This document shows, one piece after another, positions 1-5,722 of a DNA stretch of 6,145 nucleotides. The first letter of the stretch is position 1. Each line of letters opens with the position of its first letter. The notes beneath the pieces are model-generated. The model worked only from the letters and a program-made list of their open reading frames with translations, did not search any database and had not been told where the DNA came from. This DNA comes from an uncultured bacterium (GTDB taxonomy: Bacteria > Bacillota > Clostridia > Lachnospirales > Lachnospiraceae). The stretch lies in contig CAMGRE010000142.1 of NCBI GenBank assembly GCA_946061355.1, positions 1 to 6,145 of the forward strand, written 5' to 3'. Position numbers and translations under genes: made by a program.

Positions 1-81
1 CTCCCTTGCTCCGCAAATCAGTTCGCCCGGCATAAAACCACGATTGCAAAATGCCAGTGCAAATGTCATCTTTTTGCTCAT
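1..81 (-). CDS. L-fucose/L-arabinose isomerase-family protein (N-terminal fragment)
   Basis: Only the first 27 codons lie in the window; the gene runs off the left edge. The start is ATG at 81-79, preceded by a perfect AGGAGG at 94-89 with a 7-nt spacer. The visible peptide begins MSKKMTFALAFCNRGFMPGE. A short beta-strand followed by N-R-G-F-(F/M)-P and then a small-residue helix resembles the start of the L-fucose/L-arabinose isomerase family, which interconverts aldose and ketose sugars in the cytoplasm. This is recognition from memory over a very short stretch, so the family call is tentative, although the reality of the gene is well supported by its ribosome binding site and reading frame. 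It is divergent from the PocR-AraC regulator, a common arrangement for a regulator and its target. A second in-frame ATG at codon 5 has no better ribosome binding site. Confidence 0.6.
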   Translation of the reverse strand, partial: MSKKMTFALAFCNRGFMPGELICGARE

Positions 82-88
82 CCTTGCA

Positions 89-94
89 CCTCCT
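89..94 (-). promoter_or_regulatory. Ribosome binding site of the leftward isomerase-like gene
   Basis: A perfect AGGAGG on the minus strand lies 7 nt upstream of the ATG at 81. It fixes the start of the truncated leftward gene and is the best evidence that this short edge fragment is a real coding region. Confidence 0.75.
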
Positions 95-109
95 GCTCAA
101 GATTTCACC

Positions 110-124
110 TATGATAAAATCATA
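110..124. promoter_or_regulatory. Candidate operator, inverted repeat TATGAT-AAA-ATCATA
   Basis: This is a perfect inverted repeat with 6-bp arms and a 3-bp centre. Its first 13 bases recur exactly at 186-198 in the same orientation. It overlaps the candidate -10 of the leftward gene. It may be an operator for the adjacent PocR-AraC regulator, or for another repressor. Because TATGAT also resembles a -10 hexamer on either strand, part of the similarity could come from promoter composition. Confidence 0.4.
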
Positions 125-142
125 CCCTTTGTGCAGTGGCAA
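114..142 (-). promoter_or_regulatory. Candidate sigma-A promoter of the leftward isomerase-like gene
   Basis: Read on the minus strand, TTGCCA (142-137, five of six matches to the -35 consensus) and TTTTAT (119-114, four of six to the -10) are separated by exactly 17 nt. Transcription would start roughly 30 nt before the ATG at 81. The -10 lies inside the inverted repeat at 110-124, so a protein bound there would block or remodel this promoter. A weaker alternative -10 is TATACT at 147-142 on the same strand, which lacks a convincing -35. Confidence 0.35.
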
Positions 143-185
143 GTATATAGATCCTTGTTCTTTTTTCTTTGAATTTGTTCGCTCA

Positions 186-198
186 TATGATAAAATCA
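186..198. promoter_or_regulatory. Second copy of the 13-bp element, near the start of the regulator gene
   Basis: TATGATAAAATCA is repeated exactly 76 bp downstream of its first copy at 110-122. Here it can also serve as a plus-strand -10 (TATGAT, 186-191) for the regulator gene, giving a leader of about 28 nt before the ATG at 226, although no good -35 is seen upstream. The arms TGAT and ATCA keep partial dyad symmetry. One copy at each divergent gene suggests joint control or autoregulation. Confidence 0.35.
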
Positions 199-211
199 GT
201 TCATAAAGTGT

Positions 212-217
212 GGGAGG
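212..217 (+). promoter_or_regulatory. Ribosome binding site that decides the regulator start
   Basis: GGGAGG lies 8 nt before the ATG at 226. Earlier in-frame starts, TTG at 169 and ATG at 187, have only T-rich or A-rich sequence before them. The family's PocR domain also begins right after codon 226, so the shorter 280-residue protein is preferred. Confidence 0.7.
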
Positions 218-225
218 ATTTGCCC

Positions 226-1068
226 ATGATATCTTCTTTTGATCTGACCAAACTGAATGCTCTGCTGAAGGATTTTTACAATCTCACGCATATCCGGATC
301 ACTGTATTTGACGACAGTTTTCATGAGCTGGCCGCTTACCCGGAGGAGCTTGCACTGTTCTGCCGGATCATCCGGACAGATGCAAAAGGACGGGAGGAAT
401 GCATGATGTGTGACAAGAGTGCCTGCCGGATTGCCGCAAAGCGTCACTCCCCGTACACGTACCGCTGTCATGCAGGTCTCACCGAAACGATCGCTCCGCT
501 GTACCTCGGCAATATCGTGATCGGTTACCTGCTGTTTGGGCAGGTATTCTCCTACCCGACGCACGAGGAAGGATGGCAGCAGATTGAAGCGTTGTGTAAA
601 GATTATGAGATCGATCTGTCTGAGTTGCAAAAAGCCTGCTGCCAGCAGCCGCTGATCTCCGACGATTATATCGAGTCCGCTTCCCATATTCTGCAGGCGG
701 TCGCATCACTGTTATGTCTGGAACGTATGGTGACCTTAAAGCAACAGGAACTCCCCGCGCAGATCGATGAGTATCTCTCCCGTCATCTCTCAGACGAATT
801 GACCTCCCAGACGCTTTGCCGCCGGTTTCACATCGGCAGGACACAGCTCTATGAAATCTCCATGCAGAGCTACGGTGTCGGCATTGCGGAGCATATCCGG
901 AATCTCCGGATCGGGAAAGCCAAACTGCTGCTGACAGAGTCACAACTTTCATTAACCGAGATCGCCGCCCAATGCGGCTTTAAAGATTATAACAATTTCA
1001 TCACCGTCTTCCGGAAAAACGTCGGAGTTCCGCCCAAAAAGTATCTGAAACAAGTCCGGCAAAAATAG
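226..1068 (+). CDS. PocR-domain AraC-family transcriptional regulator
   Basis: This is a cytoplasmic transcription factor of 280 residues. The N-terminal part (about 5-168) resembles the PocR sensory domain. It has a short hydrophobic N-terminal segment, a cysteine cluster at C46, C59, C62, C67 and C81 (including ECMMCD and YRCHAGL), and the typical GYLLFGQV strand. In PocR of Salmonella the domain responds to 1,2-propanediol; other members sense small hydrocarbon derivatives. The C-terminal part (about 180-278) is an AraC-type DNA-binding domain with two helix-turn-helices near 192-211 and 242-264, the second with the hallmark LTEIAAQCGFKDYNNF. The chosen ATG at 226 has GGGAGG at 212-217, 8 nt upstream. 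The frame stays open upstream to a TTG at 169, but that start has no ribosome binding site. The gene is divergent from an isomerase-like gene and 86 bp ahead of the EAL protein gene, both plausible targets. The ligand is not known from sequence. Confidence 0.9.
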   Translation: MISSFDLTKLNALLKDFYNLTHIRITVFDDSFHELAAYPEELALFCRIIRTDAKGREECMMCDKSACRIAAKRHSPYTYRCHAGLTETIAPLYLGNIVIGYLLFGQVFSYPTHEEGWQQIEALCKDYEIDLSELQKACCQQPLISDDYIESASHILQAVASLLCLERMVTLKQQELPAQIDEYLSRHLSDELTSQTLCRRFHIGRTQLYEISMQSYGVGIAEHIRNLRIGKAKLLLTESQLSLTEIAAQCGFKDYNNFITVFRKNVGVPPKKYLKQVRQK

Positions 1069-1069
1069 A

Positions 1070-1099
1070 ATTCATTCTTATATTTATTTGATTCATTCT
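1070..1099. promoter_or_regulatory. Direct repeat with 21-bp period, candidate AraC-family binding site
   Basis: ATTCATTCT occurs at 1070-1078 and again at 1091-1099, exactly 21 bp apart, which is two helical turns. The second copy overlaps the -35 hexamer (1088-1093) of the promoter for the EAL gene. Direct half-sites about 21 bp apart, with the proximal one touching the -35, is the classic arrangement for activation by AraC-family proteins. The regulator encoded directly upstream is the obvious candidate. The distal copy also forms a small dyad with the preceding AGAAT (1067-1071), an alternative reading. Confidence 0.5.
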
Positions 1100-1116
1100 G
1101 TAAAAACAAGTATAAT
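1088..1116 (+). promoter_or_regulatory. Sigma-A type promoter of the GGDEF/EAL gene
   Basis: TTGATT (1088-1093, four of six to consensus) and a perfect TATAAT (1111-1116) are separated by 17 nt. The predicted start near 1123 gives a leader of roughly 30 nt before the ATG at 1155. The leader holds a small GGTT-GCT-AACC dyad (1128-1138) and the ribosome binding site AAAAGGG (1140-1146). The promoter shows the gene can be transcribed separately from the upstream regulator. Confidence 0.7.
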
Positions 1117-1154
1117 GGGAAAAAGTGGGTTGCTAACCGAAAAGGGATATTGAT

Positions 1155-3443
1155 ATGAAGTTTTTCATGGGAATACTGCTGGCTGTTGCACTTGCCGTGA
1201 TGGCATTCTGCATGGCCGCCACACATTTCAAAAAGCATAATCTGAAGCGTCTGATCCAGATCATGCTTTCCATTGCGATCCTGATTGTTTTTAATTACGA
1301 AATTGTCTTATTTCTGAAAAACGAGCAGGGAAATCTCCTGGCCCACAGCGTTTACTTTATCGCGACTGACTGGATGCTGTACTATATGCTGCAGTTTTCC
1401 ATCGAATATTCCGGCAGCAGCTTTGATCAGTTTGTAAAGCGCAGGCTGATGATCTTTCTCTTGCTTGCTGACAGCGTATCTCTTCTGCTTAACACAAAAT
1501 TCTGTCATCTGTTCCGCCTGTACCCCGTCACACGCTACCGCGGGGAACATTTTTATGAAATGGAAACGACTCCGTTTTTCTATGTGCATTATTGTATCAT
1601 TATCATGCTGGTGACCTTCTGTCTCCTGAGTCTGTTCCACCGCGCCTTTCATATGCCGCGCTTTTACCGCACAAAATATCTGACGATCGCGATCATCATG
1701 GTGATCATTGTTATTGCCAATATCTTTTCTTTTAAACAGGCGATCGACTTTTCCATCGTCGGCTATGCATTGGAAGGGATCGCCCTCTATCACTGTGTGC
1801 TTGTTTTTACACCACAGCGGCTGCTGCAGAAAACGTTAATGACGATCTCCCAGGATATGCCGGTCGGATTGATCGTGTTGGATATCGAAGGCGAAGTCCT
1901 ATACTCCAACCGATTTGCCAAAGATCTGCTGAAGGGGGACTCACCGCTTACGGACAAACACGGCATACCGTTCAGGGAATGGTGCCATGAGCAATATTTC
2001 TCAAAGGTCGAAAACGCCACACAAGATTATACATTTTATAAACATGCTGAAAAGACAATACTAAATATTCAGCTGCAGATATTGAGAGATGCACATGGCA
2101 AGCTTCAGGGCGGCTATTTTGTCATATATGACCGTACCGAAGAGATCAACAAAATGCAGGAAGAACGGTTTCTTGCCACCCATGACAGTCTGACCGGCTT
2201 ATACAACAAGAGTCAATTCTGCCGGAAAACACGGGATTATATCGACACTCATCAGGGTGAAACTCTGCTGATCGTGTGCAGCAATATCAAAGATTTCAAA
2301 ATGATCAATGATCTGTTTGGAGACAAGGCCGGAGATCTGATCCTCAAAAGCTGTGCCGACATGGTTAAAAGCCCTGAGAACAAAGCCCTTGTATACGGAC
2401 GGCTGAGTAATGATATCTTTGCCATCCTTGTCAGGAAATCGGACTTTTATGAAGACAGTTTCGCCTCCCGCATGCAGGAAGTGTCTCCTTCCGGCATGGA
2501 AACAGAAATTTCCTATCCTTTGATCAACTATATCGGTATCTATGAGATCACTGATCCGACAGTCCCGGTTTCCGTCATGTGCGACCGTGCAAAACTGGCG
2601 ATCACCAAGATCAAAGGAGATTACCATAAGAGGACGGCTCATTATGATGAAGAGCTTCGTGACAATATCCGCTGTGAGACAGAACTGATCCGCGATTTTA
2701 ACGATGCCATTGCCCAGAAACAGTTAAAGATGTATCTCCAGCCGCAGGTTTCCTCAGACGGACGTATGCTCGGCGCCGAGGCGCTGGTGCGCTGGGAACA
2801 CCCGATGAAAGGTCTCATTCCGCCCGGACAGTTTCTTCCCGTCTTTGAAAAGAACGGGCTGATATCCGACGTTGACAAATATATGTGGGAAACCGCCTGT
2901 GCGCAGCTTCGCGCCTGGAAGGAACAGGGGCGGGAAGACCTGTATATCTCTGTCAACATCTCTCCGAGAGACTTTTATCTCCTGAATATTTATCAGATTT
3001 TCACCGAGCTTGCCGAAAAATATGAGATCAATCCCCGCAATCTCAAACTGGAGATCACGGAGACTGCGATCATCATGGATTTTGACCGCCAGATGGAACT
3101 GATCTCCAGACTGCGGAACTATGGCTTTGCGGTTGAGATGGATGATTTCGGCAGCGGCAACTCCTCTCTGAACATGTTAAAAGATATCTATGTCGATGTA
3201 CTGAAGATCGACATGGTCTTTTTACAGGCAGCGCAGGACGAGGAGCGGAGCCGGAAGATCCTCCAGATGATCATTTCCCTCTCCAAGCAGCTGGGCATGC
3301 CTGTCATTACCGAAGGCGTGGAAACGCTCGAACAGCTCCGCTTCTTAGACGAAATGGGCTGCGACATGTTCCAGGGCTACTATTTTGCAAGACCTATGCC
3401 GGTGGAGCAGTTTGAGCGGCTGTACTTTGAACAGAACAAGTGA
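1155..3443 (+). CDS. Membrane 7TM-PAS-GGDEF(degenerate)-EAL protein, probable c-di-GMP phosphodiesterase
   Basis: This 762-residue inner-membrane signalling protein probably hydrolyses cyclic di-GMP to pGpG. Seven hydrophobic segments lie near 3-22, 33-54, 63-82, 97-113, 142-161, 174-192 and 198-217, resembling the 7TM sensor region of clostridial histidine kinases and GGDEF proteins. A PAS-like domain follows (about 228-335). The GGDEF domain (about 336-495) keeps HDSLTGLYNK, but its signature reads SNDIF (418-422) and the metal-binding D-x-D is N377-I-K379, so cyclase activity is unlikely; no RxxD inhibitory site is seen. The EAL domain (about 507-757) keeps the catalytic set: E542 in EALVRW, N601, E633 in EITE, D663 and D664 in DDFGSG, K684, E720 in EGVE and Q740 in QGY. 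The degenerate GGDEF may bind GTP as a regulatory input. The start is supported by AGGG 8 nt upstream. The 3' end overlaps the convergent acyltransferase gene by 50 bp. Confidence 0.93.
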   Translation: MKFFMGILLAVALAVMAFCMAATHFKKHNLKRLIQIMLSIAILIVFNYEIVLFLKNEQGNLLAHSVYFIATDWMLYYMLQFSIEYSGSSFDQFVKRRLMIFLLLADSVSLLLNTKFCHLFRLYPVTRYRGEHFYEMETTPFFYVHYCIIIMLVTFCLLSLFHRAFHMPRFYRTKYLTIAIIMVIIVIANIFSFKQAIDFSIVGYALEGIALYHCVLVFTPQRLLQKTLMTISQDMPVGLIVLDIEGEVLYSNRFAKDLLKGDSPLTDKHGIPFREWCHEQYFSKVENATQDYTFYKHAEKTILNIQLQILRDAHGKLQGGYFVIYDRTEEINKMQEERFLATHDSLTGLYNKSQFCRKTRDYIDTHQGETLLIVCSNIKDFKMINDLFGDKAGDLILKSCADMVKSPENKALVYGRLSNDIFAILVRKSDFYEDSFASRMQEVSPSGMETEISYPLINYIGIYEITDPTVPVSVMCDRAKLAITKIKGDYHKRTAHYDEELRDNIRCETELIRDFNDAIAQKQLKMYLQPQVSSDGRMLGAEALVRWEHPMKGLIPPGQFLPVFEKNGLISDVDKYMWETACAQLRAWKEQGREDLYISVNISPRDFYLLNIYQIFTELAEKYEINPRNLKLEITETAIIMDFDRQMELISRLRNYGFAVEMDDFGSGNSSLNMLKDIYVDVLKIDMVFLQAAQDEERSRKILQMIISLSKQLGMPVITEGVETLEQLRFLDEMGCDMFQGYYFARPMPVEQFERLYFEQNK

Positions 3444-4593
3444 ATCGGCATGTGAACTTCGAACAGAGCCACCGAATCGGCATATGAATTATGTATGCGG
3501 TGATCAGCGAACAGATGACCGCTGCATACACGAGCATTGCCGGGTTTTTGATTCCTCCGATTCCTATATATCCGAACATGATCAGATACAGGTTATGGAT
3601 CAGATACAATTCGAGTGATACTCTTCCCAGCGAACGGGTAATCCGGTTTCCGCATTTGATCTTCATCATCACCATCAACACAACCGCATCCGCAAAAAAC
3701 ACCATCGCAAACTGACATAGTAAGGTGACAAACTTTATCATAAATATCTGAAGAATCGTAAAACTGCCCTCATATTCACAGTAATATGTTCCCATTTCGA
3801 CCATCGCATTGACAGGAAAGGACAGACCGATTGCTGCGGCAAGGCATAGGAGCAATACGATCGGATACCTCTTCTTCACAAATGTGACAATCTTCTCCTC
3901 GCTATGTGCCATGATCATCCCGAACAGGAACATAAATGAGGTATTGAACCACCATTCCCCCTGAAGCCATTTGTCGGATTCGCATTCCGGCCCATGCCCG
4001 ATCAGGATCGATGCAACAACCATAATTCCGATCAGCATGCCCATAATGGCAATCCCGTTTTTTTCCTTTTTGACATACTTAAAGACGAAATAAAACGCAA
4101 GGTAAAAAAATGCAATCTCAACGATATACCACATCTGTGTATTCAGCAGCCACCATCCCGAAAGATAAGCAACGAGTTCCATCGCAGACATCGGCATATG
4201 CATTAACAGTGAAAAGGCCACAAAGATAATAATACAGAAATAAAACGGGACCAGAATACCCGGAAGTCTTTTCCCGAGAAATCCTTTCAGATAATCCGTC
4301 TTCCTGTTTTTGCTGTAGATTAACCCATATCCCGAGAAGAAGAAAAACAAACCGACAAAGCATACACCAACCGACTCAAGACACCCCAACGGCCCCTGAT
4401 CCATTCCAAGATTTCCGAGAAGCTGTGCCAGATGATGAAGCACGATCAAAACCGCAACAATTCCGAGCAGCGACTTCGATGTTTCCAGTGACAGAAAATC
4501 ATCATGCCACTCTCCTTTCCCGGCCGGCTTTGCCCGATAAAACAAAACACATAATACAGCAACAATAATACCCCATAAGAAAATCGTTTCCAT
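3394..4593 (-). CDS. Acyltransferase-3 family membrane protein (distal paralog)
   Basis: This is a polytopic membrane protein of 399 residues with about ten hydrophobic segments, of the acyltransferase-3 family. The family typically moves acetyl or other acyl groups onto surface polysaccharides, peptidoglycan or small molecules. Visible landmarks are the cytoplasm-facing histidine pair H53-H54 after a G-I-V-A-V-L-I-V-L run, FFFFSGYG (83-90), NTQMWY (151-156), GEWWFNT (212-218) and a C-terminal LELYLIHN (327-334). The arginine of the usual R-x10-H motif is not present, as in many Firmicutes members. The start is the ATG at 4593: a purine-rich GAGGGA lies very close (3-nt spacer), and the N-terminus then aligns with the paralog (KPAGKGE versus KPAPRGE at residues 22-28 and 21-27). 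It follows the paralog after 25 bp and is probably cotranscribed. The last 20 residues (380-399) extend beyond the paralog's end and lie over the tandem duplication at 3426-3489. The acyl acceptor is unknown. Confidence 0.85.
   Translation of the reverse strand: METIFLWGIIVAVLCVLFYRAKPAGKGEWHDDFLSLETSKSLLGIVAVLIVLHHLAQLLGNLGMDQGPLGCLESVGVCFVGLFFFFSGYGLIYSKNRKTDYLKGFLGKRLPGILVPFYFCIIIFVAFSLLMHMPMSAMELVAYLSGWWLLNTQMWYIVEIAFFYLAFYFVFKYVKKEKNGIAIMGMLIGIMVVASILIGHGPECESDKWLQGEWWFNTSFMFLFGMIMAHSEEKIVTFVKKRYPIVLLLCLAAAIGLSFPVNAMVEMGTYYCEYEGSFTILQIFMIKFVTLLCQFAMVFFADAVVLMVMMKIKCGNRITRSLGRVSLELYLIHNLYLIMFGYIGIGGIKNPAMLVYAAVICSLITAYIIHMPIRWLCSKFTCRFTCSVQSTAAQTAPPA
3426..3489. repeat. Imperfect 32-bp tandem duplication at the convergent gene junction
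   Basis: Copies at 3426-3457 and 3458-3489 match at 25 of 32 positions by my hand alignment. Shared blocks are GAACAGA and GAATCGGCAT followed by TGAA. The first copy encodes the last residues and stop codon of the EAL protein on the plus strand. On the minus strand the second copy encodes HMPIRWLCSK of the acyltransferase, and the first copy, in another frame, would encode HMPIHLFCSK. Since 32 is not a multiple of three, the duplication shifts frame and appends an unrelated tail to the acyltransferase. Confidence 0.8.
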
Positions 4594-4619
4594 TTCTCCC
4601 TCTTTCCGCAGTGCCCCTG

Positions 4620-5720
4620 CTATCTGATCTCTAAAATGAATCTCTTTAATTTGTATAAGATAACAGCTGTCAATATCGTTCCGACGAAGGATAAGCACAT
4701 ATAGCAGACCAGACCATAGGCAATCGCGACTTCATAAAACAGATTTAAGAAAATACCGCTGACCAGAATGATCTCCAACGAAAATTTCCCAAAGAAATCA
4801 AGAAGCTGGTTCTTAAACCTGACTTTTTTCAGAAGCAACACCACAAAAGCCACAAAGAAGATCACACTCGGCACCTGGAAAAGATAGGTAACCACCTTGT
4901 CTCCTATCCTCGGCGTCCAGTATCCGTGCGTCCGCAGCATTCTGTCACTGATCACTTTGAAAATAACCAGACCTGCAAAGAAACCGCACAATGCAACGCA
5001 ATAATGCTTTTTAACCAATTCATTCAGTCTGTCTTTCATCATGGCTGCCAACATTCCCACTGCGAACAATGGAGTGGTATTGTACCACCATTCTCCCCAG
5101 AACCAGTTTGACCAATAGAACGGCCGGGTGTTCAGCATACCGATCAAAGTAATCATTGCTGTCAAAGCAACTATGATCATAACGCAGATCTTCTCCTTCT
5201 TTATATAAGTAAAAAGAAGGAAAAAAACAATATATAACAGCATTATCTCAACAGCGAACCACATTTGTGAGTTCATCAATAATACTCCGAAGAACGAGGC
5301 GATCAATTCCGGCGTGGAAAACTGCATTCCTCTCAGCAATTCAACAGACATATATGCGTAGTTGCAGAGAAAGAAAGGTACCAGTACGATCAGGACTCTC
5401 TTTACCAGGAATCCTTTCAGATAATCCTGCTTTGTGTGCAGGCTTGTTATCAACCCGTAGCCGGAGCAGAAAAAGAAAAAGCCAATCAGCCAGACACCGA
5501 TCGTGCTGAATATTCTCAGCTGGTCGGCATCAACATCCCGTATACTCAGAAACACAAATACATGATGGACAAATATCTGCAATGCCAGGAATCCCTGAAG
5601 TCCTTTGCTGACCGACAGCGGAAAACTATTGTCGAAAAGTTCTCCCCGCGGCGCCGGTTTCATCTGCCAGAACAGCGCTATGCAGAGCAATGCAATTACT
5701 GTGATACTTACAATGTTCAT
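4620..5720 (-). CDS. Acyltransferase-3 family membrane protein (proximal paralog, atypical C-terminus)
   Basis: This is a polytopic membrane protein of 366 residues with about ten hydrophobic segments. It is clearly a diverged tandem paralog of the next gene: it shares KPAxxGE, the H52-H53 pair, FFFFCSGYG (81-89), DYLKGFL (99-105), NSQMWF (150-155) and GEWWYNT (209-215). Unlike its neighbour, the C-terminal position that usually carries Y-L-I-H reads ILVSG (318-322), so the conserved late histidine is missing, though the H52-H53 pair near the expected active site remains. It could be an active enzyme with changed specificity, or a partner or donor-side subunit of the other paralog; sequence alone does not tell. 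The start ATG at 5720 has AGGAGG at 5736-5731 (10-nt spacer), embedded in the end of the upstream gene, whose stop codon ends only 2 nt away. This implies translational coupling within one operon. Confidence 0.85.
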   Translation of the reverse strand: MNIVSITVIALLCIALFWQMKPAPRGELFDNSFPLSVSKGLQGFLALQIFVHHVFVFLSIRDVDADQLRIFSTIGVWLIGFFFFCSGYGLITSLHTKQDYLKGFLVKRVLIVLVPFFLCNYAYMSVELLRGMQFSTPELIASFFGVLLMNSQMWFAVEIMLLYIVFFLLFTYIKKEKICVMIIVALTAMITLIGMLNTRPFYWSNWFWGEWWYNTTPLFAVGMLAAMMKDRLNELVKKHYCVALCGFFAGLVIFKVISDRMLRTHGYWTPRIGDKVVTYLFQVPSVIFFVAFVVLLLKKVRFKNQLLDFFGKFSLEIILVSGIFLNLFYEVAIAYGLVCYMCLSFVGTILTAVILYKLKRFILEIR

Positions 5721-5722
5721 CT

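Noticed and set aside
169..225. Longer start of the PocR-AraC regulator at TTG 169 (or ATG 187)
   Set aside because: Neither has a ribosome binding site, the added residues do not look like part of the PocR domain, and the ATG at 226 has GGGAGG at proper spacing. The extension would also cover the likely promoter and operator.
479..952. Minus-strand open frame antisense to the regulator gene
   Set aside because: It lies wholly within a well-supported gene. Its product is arginine-rich and low in recognisable pattern, as expected for a shadow frame.
1128..1138. Small hairpin GGTT-GCT-AACC in the leader of the EAL gene, considered as a riboswitch or terminator
   Set aside because: A 4-bp stem with no T-run is too small for either. 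The leader is about 30 nt, too short for a known c-di-GMP riboswitch.
1308..1793. Minus-strand open frame opposite the membrane region of the EAL protein
   Set aside because: It is an antisense shadow of a strongly hydrophobic coding stretch and has no start signals of its own.
3492..3526. Possible hairpin near the end of the acyltransferase gene, considered as a terminator
   Set aside because: The arms pair only with a three-base bulge, and no T-run follows on either strand.
4594..4698. Longer start of the distal acyltransferase, overlapping the paralog gene
   Set aside because: The extra 35 residues are polar and unrelated to the family, while the ATG at 4593 gives an N-terminus that aligns with the paralog's start.
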